The translations under genes were made by a program, and so were the position numbers. Shown here one piece after another: positions 1 through 6,800 of a stretch of DNA of 9,730 nucleotides (the stretch's first letter is position 1; the number at the start of each line of letters is the position of its first letter). The DNA comes from Deltaproteobacteria bacterium. Lineage in GTDB: Bacteria; JAUYMQ01. The notes below the pieces were generated by a model. It was not told the origin of the DNA. It saw only the letters and a program-made list of their open reading frames with translations, and ran no database searches. The stretch covers positions 1-9,730 of the forward strand of contig JAUYMQ010000241.1 of NCBI GenBank assembly GCA_030698575.1. Direction: 5' to 3'.

Positions 1-1
1 C

Positions 2-799
2 GTCGCCGCAAAGGCGCGGGAGCGGTTTCCCGGCATCCACGTGATCGAGAACGAAACGAACCGGGGCTACGCGGGAGGTAACAACGTAGGGCTGCTACAC
101 GCGCTCGGACTCGGCGTTGATTACGTGCTCGTGCTCAACAACGATGCGATCGTCGAGCCCGACGCCATCGACGAGCTGGTGCAGCTTGCCGAGAGCGATC
201 CGGAGGTCGGTGCCGTCGGCGCGCGCGTGATGCAGTACGAGGCGCGCGACCGAATGTACGGGGCCGTGGGAACGCTCATCTATATGCCCCAACTCATCCG
301 GCTCGAGGGGCTGCACGCGGACGATCTCGATCCGTTCAGCTCCCCGCGCGACGGCGACTTCATTCCGGGCTGCAGCATCCTCTTCAGGGCCGCGGTGCTT
401 CGACACGTGGGGTTGTTCGACGAGCGATTCTTCGCCTATCACGAGGACGTCGACTGGTGCAGCCGCGCCTGGGAGGCGGGATGGCGCTGCAGCTACCTTC
501 CCTCCTCAGTCGTGCAGCATCGCGGCGCGATCTACTACGGAACCTCACCCGTGGCCGATTACCGCTACTACTTCTACGGGCGCAACGCCGTGCTTTACGC
601 CCGCAAGCACGCCAGGCCCGCGCAGATGGCGAAGCTTCTGGCCACCTCGGGGGCCTACCTCGCGGCCTCCGCAGTCAGGCGCATGATCCGCGGGGAGCCG
701 CCCCGGCTCGTGCTTCGCACCGCGGGACTCATTGCCAGGGGGATGGCCGACGGCTGGCGGGGCGAGAAGCTTCGGCTGGCCGAGATCGGACTCGTCTGA
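2..799 (+). CDS. Family 2 glycosyltransferase, rhamnosyltransferase-like (5' end outside the window)
   Basis: Probably transfers a sugar from a nucleotide-sugar donor to a lipid-linked glycan at the cytoplasmic face of the inner membrane. The frame is open from the left edge, and residues before the GTG at 41 already fit the GT2 fold, so that GTG is internal and the true start is upstream. About 50 N-terminal residues, including the first nucleotide-binding strand, are missing; 265 residues are visible. Seen: NRGYAGGNN (codons from about 59), the DXD-equivalent LNNDA (about 134-148), FIPGCSILFR before the acceptor region, and FAYHEDVDW (about 431-457) with the catalytic Glu-Asp pair, followed by VVQHRG. 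A basic, partly amphipathic tail of about 80 residues follows, as in WbbL/RfbF-type rhamnosyltransferases. It resembles the GT2 at 1617-2642 and is probably a diverged paralogue. Its TGA shares one base with the next ATG (TGATG). Donor sugar and linkage cannot be read from the sequence. Confidence 0.9.
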   Translation, partial: VAAKARERFPGIHVIENETNRGYAGGNNVGLLHALGLGVDYVLVLNNDAIVEPDAIDELVQLAESDPEVGAVGARVMQYEARDRMYGAVGTLIYMPQLIRLEGLHADDLDPFSSPRDGDFIPGCSILFRAAVLRHVGLFDERFFAYHEDVDWCSRAWEAGWRCSYLPSSVVQHRGAIYYGTSPVADYRYYFYGRNAVLYARKHARPAQMAKLLATSGAYLAASAVRRMIRGEPPRLVLRTAGLIARGMADGWRGEKLRLAEIGLV

Positions 800-1617
800 T
801 GCCGCACAAGTTCTTCCTGGTGGCCAAGCCAGGCGCTCACTATCACCTGGGCGAGTACTGGCGCGACGAGGAGATGGAGGCCCACGTAGCGCTCTGCGAG
901 CACGAGACGACGCTGGCGCTCTACCTCGATCTGCTCCCCCGCGACGCTCCCATCCTCGACGCGGGGTGCGGCGCGGGGCGGTGGGTGATCTACCTGCGAC
1001 GACGAGGCTACGACGTGTCCGGTATGGACCGGAGCCCGGAGGGACTTGCGCGGGCGCGGGCTTTCGATCCTGGAGCAAGGCTCGTCGCCGGAGACGTGGC
1101 GGCGAAGCCCTTCCCCTCGGCGTCCTTCGGCGCGGTCCTCTCTTCGGGAGTGGTCGAACATTTTGAGGAGGGCCCCGCCCAGGCCCTCGCGGAGGCGGCC
1201 CGGGTCCTGCGCCCAGGCGGGCTCCTGCTCGTGGCGGTTCCCTACAACAGCCCGCTCCGGCGCTTCTTCTACCACCCCCTCATGGCGCTCATCCGGCGGA
1301 TGACGACTGCCGGCGGCGTCCAATGGGAATTCGCCGAGTACCGGTTCACGGCGGCGGAGATGCGCCGGATCCTCGAGCGGGCGGGATTCGCATGGGAGGG
1401 CGCGCATCCGGACGACTACAATCCGCCCAAGGCAAAGGGGATCTGGGTCGATTATAATCAGCTACTCGGCAGGCCCGGGCGGATGTGGGAGCTGAACGCG
1501 GCGGGGCGAGTTCTGCAGCGGGTCCTGAACGCGCTCTCCCCGTGGCTCTCCTGCGCGGGTGTCCTGTGCGTGGCGAGGAAGGCCGACCCCAGTTCCCCCC
1601 ACCCGGTCCGCGATTGA
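799..1617 (+). CDS. Class I SAM-dependent methyltransferase (Methyltransf_11-like)
   Basis: A 272-residue cytoplasmic methyltransferase with a Rossmann-fold SAM site. Seen: motif I ILDAGCGAG at residues 52-60, an acidic ribose-binding Asp77 in GMDRS at the end of strand 2, Asp99 in VAGDV beside the adenine pocket, VVEHF at 119-123, and RVLRPGG at 135-141, followed by VAVPYN. A C-terminal segment of about 120 residues, rich in Arg and aromatic residues, probably shapes the acceptor site. The frame is open further upstream, but the ATG at 799 is chosen because it overlaps the preceding stop (TGATG) and because the upstream translation is out-of-frame glycosyltransferase. No strong Shine-Dalgarno precedes it, so translation probably depends on coupling. 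Lying between two GT2 genes, it plausibly O-methylates a sugar or caps a glycan; that is inference. Quinone or other small-molecule methylation cannot be excluded by fold alone. Confidence 0.9.
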   Translation: MPHKFFLVAKPGAHYHLGEYWRDEEMEAHVALCEHETTLALYLDLLPRDAPILDAGCGAGRWVIYLRRRGYDVSGMDRSPEGLARARAFDPGARLVAGDVAAKPFPSASFGAVLSSGVVEHFEEGPAQALAEAARVLRPGGLLLVAVPYNSPLRRFFYHPLMALIRRMTTAGGVQWEFAEYRFTAAEMRRILERAGFAWEGAHPDDYNPPKAKGIWVDYNQLLGRPGRMWELNAAGRVLQRVLNALSPWLSCAGVLCVARKADPSSPHPVRD

Positions 1618-2642
1618 TGCGAACGCCTCTGCCTCTCGTCTCCGTGATCATACCGACCTGGAACCGGCGGGATCTGCTGGGCGAGTGCCTCCGCGGGCTC
1701 AAGGGCCAGACCTACGAGCGCTTCGAGGTGATCGTCGTGGACAACGGCTCGAGCGACGGCTCGCTGGACGAGGCGCGCGCAATCTGGGGCGAGCAGGGGC
1801 TCTACCTGCGGAACGATCGGAACCTGGGCTACGCGCGCGCGGTCAATCAGGGGTTCGAGGCCTCCGGCAGCGATTACGTGGCCACCCTCAACAACGACGC
1901 GGTTCCCGAGCCGGGTTGGCTGGCGGCGCTCGTCGAGGCGGCGGAGGCAAGTCCAGAGGTGGGGATGGTGGCCTCGAAGATTGTGGATCATGACGATCCC
2001 CACGTCATCGACGGCACGGGGCTTCTGATCTATCCCGACGGCTCCAGCCGCGCGCGGGGGAGGCTCGAGCGAGACGAGGGGCAGTACGACGATGTCACCG
2101 AAGCCCTGCTCCCCTCCGGCGCGGCCGCGCTCTACCGGCGCCGGATGCTTCAGGAAATCGGCCACCATGACGAAAACTTCTTCGCTTATTGTGAAGACAC
2201 CGATCTCGGTCTTCGCGGGCGCCTTGCGGGGTGGAAGTGCGCCTTTGCGCCAAAGGCCGTCGTGAGGCATCGCTACTCCGCTTCGACCGGAGGATACTCG
2301 GAAAGCAAAGCCTTCCTGGTCGAGCGGAACCGCCTCTGGGTGGCGGTCAAGAATTTTCCGGTGGGGCGGCTGCTGCTGACGCCCTTCTACACGCTCGACC
2401 GTTACGCGTTCCAGGCCTGGGCAGCGCTTTCCGGCCGTGGCGCCGCGGGGCGCTTCGCGCGCGAGAACTCGTCCGGGCGCCTGATGGTGCTGCTTCTGCG
2501 CGCGCAGTGGGCGGGCCTCCGGGGCCTGCCGCGGGCGCTTCGGGCGCGCCGCCAAGTTCGCGTTGCGGTGCCGCCCGAGGAGATCGCGCGATGGTTCCGG
2601 GAGTTCGGCATCGAGGCGCGGGAGCTGGCGTTCAAGGAATGA
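1617..2642 (+). CDS. Family 2 glycosyltransferase, rhamnosyltransferase-like
   Basis: A complete 341-residue GT-A fold enzyme, probably adding a deoxyhexose or similar sugar to a lipid-linked glycan on the cytoplasmic side. Seen: VSVIIPTWNR near residues 8-17, VVDNGSSDGS at 40-49 for nucleotide binding, NLGYARAVNQG at 69-79, the metal-binding DXD-equivalent NND at 92-94, LLPSGAAALYRR before the acceptor helix, FAYCEDTDL at 189-197 with the catalytic pair Glu193-Asp194, and VVRHRYS with His218. A basic tail of about 100 residues with amphipathic segments probably sits on the membrane. The ATG at 1617 overlaps the methyltransferase stop (TGATG) and is followed directly by the first strand of the fold; the frame is open further upstream, but that translation is not glycosyltransferase-like. 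The same motif order as in the partial gene at the left edge suggests duplication and divergence, with the two perhaps adding successive residues. Sugar specificity is unknown. Confidence 0.93.
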   Translation: MRTPLPLVSVIIPTWNRRDLLGECLRGLKGQTYERFEVIVVDNGSSDGSLDEARAIWGEQGLYLRNDRNLGYARAVNQGFEASGSDYVATLNNDAVPEPGWLAALVEAAEASPEVGMVASKIVDHDDPHVIDGTGLLIYPDGSSRARGRLERDEGQYDDVTEALLPSGAAALYRRRMLQEIGHHDENFFAYCEDTDLGLRGRLAGWKCAFAPKAVVRHRYSASTGGYSESKAFLVERNRLWVAVKNFPVGRLLLTPFYTLDRYAFQAWAALSGRGAAGRFARENSSGRLMVLLLRAQWAGLRGLPRALRARRQVRVAVPPEEIARWFREFGIEARELAFKE

Positions 2643-2674
2643 ACCCATCGGACAATCTGGAGAGCCGCTCATGA
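2639..2674 (+). CDS. Possible 11-codon translational-coupling mini-ORF
   Basis: The ATG at 2639 overlaps the TGA of the upstream GT2 (ATGA at 2639-2642). The 11-residue frame (MNPSDNLESRS) ends at a TGA overlapping the ATG of the next gene (ATGA at 2671-2674). It exactly fills the 28-base gap between the two cistrons. The GGAGAG that serves the next gene lies inside it. Its own start has only AAGGA immediately upstream with no usable spacing, so translation would depend on reinitiation. The peptide itself is unlikely to have a function. The double overlap may be chance, but a similar arrangement recurs at 3787-3894. Confidence 0.3.
   Translation: MNPSDNLESRS
2659..2664 (+). promoter_or_regulatory. 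Ribosome binding site for the DPMS-like GT2
   Basis: GGAGAG lies 6 bases before the ATG at 2671 (core GGAG spaced 8). It decides this start over the in-frame ATG at 2683, which has no comparable site. Confidence 0.6.
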
Positions 2675-3432
2675 ATCGCGCCATGACGAGCAGGGCCGAG
2701 GGGCTGGTCGTCGTTCCCGCGTTCAACGAGGCGGCGACGGTCGGCCGGGTGATCGATGAAGTGCGCCGCCACGCGCCCTCGGCGGACATTCTCGTCGTGG
2801 ACGACTGTTCGGCGGACGGCACGCGCGCCGCGGCGCTGAAGGCCGGCGCGCTCATTCTCACGCATGCCATCAACCTGGGCGACGGCGCCGCGCGGCAAAC
2901 GGGCTTCCGATATGCACGTTCGAAGAGATACCGCTGGGTGGTGACCGTCGATGGCGACGGGCAGCACGATCCGCGCTCGATTGCCGACATCGTCGGCGTC
3001 CTCGAGCGGGGCGAGGCCGATGTCGTCATCGGTTCGCGATTCATGCCGGGCGCCTCGGGTCAGACGTACCGCGCCCCCCTGGATCGGCGGCTCGGAATGA
3101 TGTTCTTCTCTCACGTCGCCTCGGCGCTCATCCGCCAGCGGGTCCACGACACAACCTCCGGCTACCGCGGCATGAGCGAACGCGCCATCGCGCTATTCTC
3201 CACGAACTGGTTCCCGCAGACCTTCCCCGACGCTGATCTGATCGTCATTACCCATCGTGCCGGGCTGCGGATCGCGGAGATTCCCGCGCACTTCCGCGAG
3301 GACGAATCGGGCCGCTCGATCCATTCGGGAATCACGCCGGTGTACTACGTCTTCAAGATGTGCCTGTCGCTTTTCGTTACGATGCTCCGCCGCGCGCCCC
3401 GGTGGGAGGAGGTAGAGCCCCATGGATCCTAG
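2671..3432 (+). CDS. Polyprenyl-phosphate glycosyltransferase, dolichyl-phosphate mannose synthase-like (GT2)
   Basis: Probably transfers a hexose from a nucleotide sugar to polyprenyl phosphate, giving the lipid-linked monosaccharide donor used by GT-C enzymes outside the membrane. The protein has 253 residues. Seen: VVVPAFNEA at 13-21, VVDDCSADGT at 42-51, NLGDGAARQTG at 68-78, the metal-binding DGDGQHDP at 94-101, GSRF at 121-124, DTTSGYR at 160-166 (acceptor-side motif of the family), and FREDESGRS at 208-216. It has no clear C-terminal membrane anchor, only a hydrophobic stretch near 223-238, so it resembles the DPM1-type soluble or peripheral enzymes. The start is supported by GGAGAG; upstream in-frame residues do not look like GT2. 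Its 3' end overlaps the DUF2304 gene by 11 bases, and DUF2304 is a frequent neighbour of such enzymes, probably as a membrane partner. Mannose is the usual sugar of the family, but glucose or others are possible. Confidence 0.92.
   Translation: MNRAMTSRAEGLVVVPAFNEAATVGRVIDEVRRHAPSADILVVDDCSADGTRAAALKAGALILTHAINLGDGAARQTGFRYARSKRYRWVVTVDGDGQHDPRSIADIVGVLERGEADVVIGSRFMPGASGQTYRAPLDRRLGMMFFSHVASALIRQRVHDTTSGYRGMSERAIALFSTNWFPQTFPDADLIVITHRAGLRIAEIPAHFREDESGRSIHSGITPVYYVFKMCLSLFVTMLRRAPRWEEVEPHGS
3405..3412 (+). promoter_or_regulatory. Strong ribosome binding site for the DUF2304 gene
   Basis: GGAGGAGG lies 9 bases before the ATG at 3422, inside the end of the preceding gene. It is the best Shine-Dalgarno match in the plus-strand block and supports a start that overlaps the upstream gene by 11 bases. 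Confidence 0.75.
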
Positions 3433-3790
3433 GCTTCGCGCGTTTTCGATACTCATCGCCGCGCTCATCGCGGTGTACGTTGTGAACGCCGTCCGTTCCC
3501 GGAGGCTCCGCGAGGAGTATTCCTTCCTCTGGCTGCTGATCGCGGGAGCGCTGCTCGCCATCACCCTCTGGGACGCGCCGCTCGAGATCCTCACGCAGGC
3601 CCTGGGGGGCGTGCTTCCGGCCAACATCCTATTTTTCGCCGGACTGGTCTTCCTGGTCGTGGTGAGCCTTTTCTACTCCATCCGGATCAGCGAGTTGAAC
3701 AACCAGGTTAAAGTGCTGGCGCAAGAACTGGCCCTGCTGCGCCTCGTCGTCGAACGGCATCACGGCCCCGGAGAGGGGCCCGCCGCGTGA
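3422..3790 (+). CDS. DUF2304 family small membrane protein
   Basis: A 122-residue inner-membrane protein matching the DUF2304 pattern. TM1 spans about 7-24, followed by a basic turn RSRRLR (25-30) and the family-like EEYSFLWLL (31-39) leading into TM2 (about 34-51). TM3 spans about 67-87. A charged, probably coiled-coil segment follows (about 88-113, ISELNNQVKVLAQELALLR), ending in a short Gly/Pro tail. Family members are typically encoded beside polyprenyl-phosphate GT2 genes. As the preceding GT2 lacks its own membrane anchor, this protein may recruit or stabilise it at the membrane. That role is inferred from context; no catalytic residues are evident. The start is fixed by GGAGGAGG and an 11-base overlap with the GT2. 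Its TGA overlaps a GTG that opens a 35-codon frame (GTGA at 3787-3790). Confidence 0.85.
   Translation: MDPRLRAFSILIAALIAVYVVNAVRSRRLREEYSFLWLLIAGALLAITLWDAPLEILTQALGGVLPANILFFAGLVFLVVVSLFYSIRISELNNQVKVLAQELALLRLVVERHHGPGEGPAA
3770..3778 (+). promoter_or_regulatory. Ribosome binding site for the 35-codon ORF
   Basis: GGAGAGGGG lies 8 bases before the GTG at 3787, within the last codons of the DUF2304 gene. Good strength and spacing support real initiation at this GTG. The Gly/Pro-rich tail encoded here could also produce such a run by chance. Confidence 0.5.
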
Positions 3791-3894
3791 GGTTACCCGT
3801 GATCTCTGCGCTTTGCATTGGCGCGACCGCAGCCTCCGCGGCGTCGCGGCCGGAAATTATCCCGGTCGTGCCTTCACAAGGGCGGCCTGAATGA
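3787..3894 (+). CDS. Hypothetical 35-residue small protein with signal-peptide-like N-terminus
   Basis: Not recognised as a family. Reading from the GTG at 3787 gives 35 residues starting MRLPVISALCIGATAASA. That is a basic N-region (Arg2), a hydrophobic core at about 5-15, and an AxA cleavage motif (Ala16-Ser17-Ala18), leaving a mature peptide of about 17 residues rich in Pro and Val (ASRPEIIPVVPSQGRPE). It could instead stay membrane-inserted. The GTG overlaps the DUF2304 stop (GTGA) and its TGA overlaps the ATG of the membrane glycosyltransferase gene (ATGA at 3891-3894). A GGAGAGGGG ribosome site lies 8 bases upstream. Codon 3 is TTA, rare in DNA this GC-rich. It may be a small accessory subunit, a coupling leader for the large gene, or the eroded start of a longer secreted protein. 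A GTG at 3799 is a weaker alternative start. Confidence 0.45.
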   Translation: MRLPVISALCIGATAASAASRPEIIPVVPSQGRPE

Positions 3895-6800
3895 CCGGCC
3901 GGAACGCCCAGGGCCTCCTCGTCGCACTAGCCTTCACCGCGGCCGCGCTCCTCTTCTGGCAGTTCCGGGTCATAGCACCGGCCACGGAGCCGGAAGGCTT
4001 CTTCCAGACGGATTTCTACAGCCTGCTCTACCCGATGTACCACTACGGGTACGGCGAGATGCTCGCCGGCCGCGTCCCCCTCTGGAATCCCTACACGCTC
4101 GCCGGCCTTCCCTTCCTCGCCACGCTCTACACGGGGATTCTCTATCCCGGAAACTTCCTTTTCCTTCTTCTCCCCACCGCTCTCGCGATGGGGATGACGG
4201 CCGCCCTCCACTCGTTCCTCACGACGTGGTTCATGTATCTGCTCGGGCGCGAGTGGGGATGGTCGCGAATCGCCGCGGGCGTTGCCGCGCTGGCCTGGGC
4301 TTATTCACATAACTCGGTGTGGTTCTACGGGCCCCTGTGCTTCATTGCGAGCGCAGCATGGCTGCCGTTGATGCTTCTCGGGGTCCATCGAGCTACGGAA
4401 GCAGGGCGCGGGCGGAGCGGCTCGGCGCTCCTCGCCTTCGCCGGCGCCATGTCGCTGCTCGCCGGCGGCTTCCAGATCTTCGTCTACGGCGTCTACGCGC
4501 TTGCGGCCTTCGCCCTCCTTCGCCTCGCCGGAACCCTGCGGAGCAACGGGCGGGGCGCGGCTCTGAGGGCGGCGGCTTGGCTGCTTCTGGGCTCCCTCAC
4601 TGCGGCCGCTTTCGCCGCGCCCCAGATCCTCCCCACCGCCGAGCTTTCCCGCCTGACGGAGCGGAGCATCCGGGGGCTGCCGTTCGAATGGGTGGGCAAC
4701 CCCATGCAACCCGAGAGCCCCCTTTCGGATGAGCAGGCGACCGGTCTAACCGTCGTGGCGCCGACGGCGCAGGTCAAGTCGCTCTTCGCACGAGCCGTCA
4801 CCGCGCTCGCCGATCTGCGCACGCTCACCCCCCGGCGCATACCGGCCCTCTACTTTGGGATCCTTCCGCCCCTCCTCGCCGTCGCCGCCTTCTTCGGCGC
4901 GCGATGGCGCGCGGCGCTTGCGGTGTCCGCCGGCGGCCTCCTTGCCCTGCTGCTCTCGATGGGCCCTCACTTTCCCCTGTACCGTGTCTACTACGCTCTC
5001 CCCACCGGAGACTGGTTCCGGAACGCCAACCGTTTCGTGCTGCTCAGCTCGCTCGCCCTCGCGGCTCTCGTCGGAATGGGCTTCGCGAGCCTCGAAGCCT
5101 CTCCTGCCGGGCGCCGCCGGGGCCTCCGCGCAGCGCTCGTCGCCGCCATCCTCAGCATCCTTGTACTCTGGTTAGCGGGAGTTCCGGCCCGGCCGTTCCT
5201 TTGGAGCAGCGGTACGGCCGCCCTTGGCCTTCTGCTCGCGGCCGTCGCAACCGCTCGCCATCCCCGTCTCCGCAGAGCTGCAGGTCTCGGGATCCTGCTC
5301 TTCGTCTTCACAGAGTTCTGGTTGGCCTACGCAAACCCCCACTATCACCCCCAGAAGAATCCGCAGGTATTCGACGAGCACGGCGTCATGACCGCCTACC
5401 TGCGGGATAACCTGGGGAACGACCGGATTGTGATCGTGGACAACCCCTGGGGGAGCTGGGGCATTCAGCCCAAATACGGGCTGCTCCACAGGCTTCACAC
5501 GCTGAACGATTACGAGCCGCTGGTGCCGCTGAGATACAAGTTCGCCTTTTCGCTCCTCGAGAACGCGCCGTCTGACAACGTCGCTCCCTTCGACGCCAGA
5601 CTCCGACTCGACCCTGCGCGGAGCAACAAGACCGTCCTCGACATGCTCGCCGTGCGTTTCGTCGTGGTGGATCGCGACCTCTACCCGGCCTGGGACGCCG
5701 GTGCCGCCACCTTCGGTCTTCGGCGCATTTCCCTCCCCGACCGCCAGGTAAGCCTCTATGTAAACGCCTCCGCTCGCCCCCGCGCCGCCCTCATACCGCG
5801 CGCGGTGGCCGCCGCTTCGGAACGGGAAGCTACCTCGACCATTCGCGACCCTGCCTTCGATCCCGAAAAGATCGTCGTGATTGAACCCGGCGGGCCCGAA
5901 CCACCCGGTACAGCGGCGGCTGCGCCTCTGCTGTCCATCCCGCGCTGGCGGCAGGAGGCCCCCTTGACTGGCCTTCCTATGGGTGGCGAAGTCCGCTTCC
6001 TTCGTGATGACGCCGATCAAATCGAGATCGAAGCGCGCGTCCCGCCCGGCGCTCCCGCCTGGCTCGTCCTCATGGATCTCCCCTACCCCGGTTGGCGCGC
6101 CACGGTGGACGGCAACCCCGCGGCGATCCGGCCCGCAAATCTCGTGGGACGGGCGGTCGCGGTTCCGCCGGGAATTCATCGGGTGGTCTTCAGCTACGCG
6201 TCCCGCCCATTCCGGATCGGATGCTGGCTGTTCCTCGCAGCGGCCATCTCCTGGCTCGGGGTGGCGCTCTGGAACGGCACCAGCAGCGAGGGCGAGCGGC
6301 TGAAGCAGGCCGCGCGACGTCTCATCCCCTGGGCCGTCGCGGCCGCGATCCTCTGGGCGCTCTTCGCCCGCACCGGCTTCGCCGGTGTGAAGGACGCGGC
6401 GCGCGAGGCGAACTTGCTCTTGCTGTTCGGTGCAACGGTGCTCTGCACCCTTCCCATGTACGTGCTCGACGTGCTGTCGCTATCGCGCGTCATCGGCTGG
6501 TTCAACCGCCCGGTCGCCTTCATGGATCTCGCGCGCGTGAAGGCCGCCGCCTATCTGATCACCCTCGTAAACTACAACGTGGGCAGTGGCGGCATCGCCT
6601 TCTGGCTGAAGCGGCGGCACGGCGTCCCCTTTCTCGAAGCGATGGCCTCGATCCTCTTCATCAACGTCGTCGACGTGATGGTGCTGGTAGGTCTGCTGGC
6701 GATCACGCTGCCGGCGCTCGATGCCCCGGTGAACCGGGCCGTGGGCGGCGTAGTCGGCGCGGCGGTCGTGGTGTTTGCGGGACATTTCATCTACTGGCGG

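Noticed and set aside
457-798. An upstream start for the methyltransferase
   Set aside because: The extra residues are an out-of-frame reading of the glycosyltransferase gene. The ATG at 799 overlaps the preceding stop and begins the recognisable protein.
41-799. GTG at 41 as the start of the first glycosyltransferase
   Set aside because: Codons before it already encode GT2-like sequence and a start there would remove the nucleotide-binding first strand, so the gene is cut by the window edge.
1458-3044. A 528-codon open frame on the minus strand opposite the GT2 genes
   Set aside because: It runs antisense to clear glycosyltransferase genes, its translation is low-complexity and Arg/Pro/Gly-rich, and it crosses the ends of real genes. 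Long antisense frames are expected in DNA this GC-rich.
5172-6179. A 335-codon minus-strand frame opposite the YfhO-type gene
   Set aside because: The translation has no recognisable motif and typical shadow composition, while the plus strand carries continuous YfhO-like sequence.
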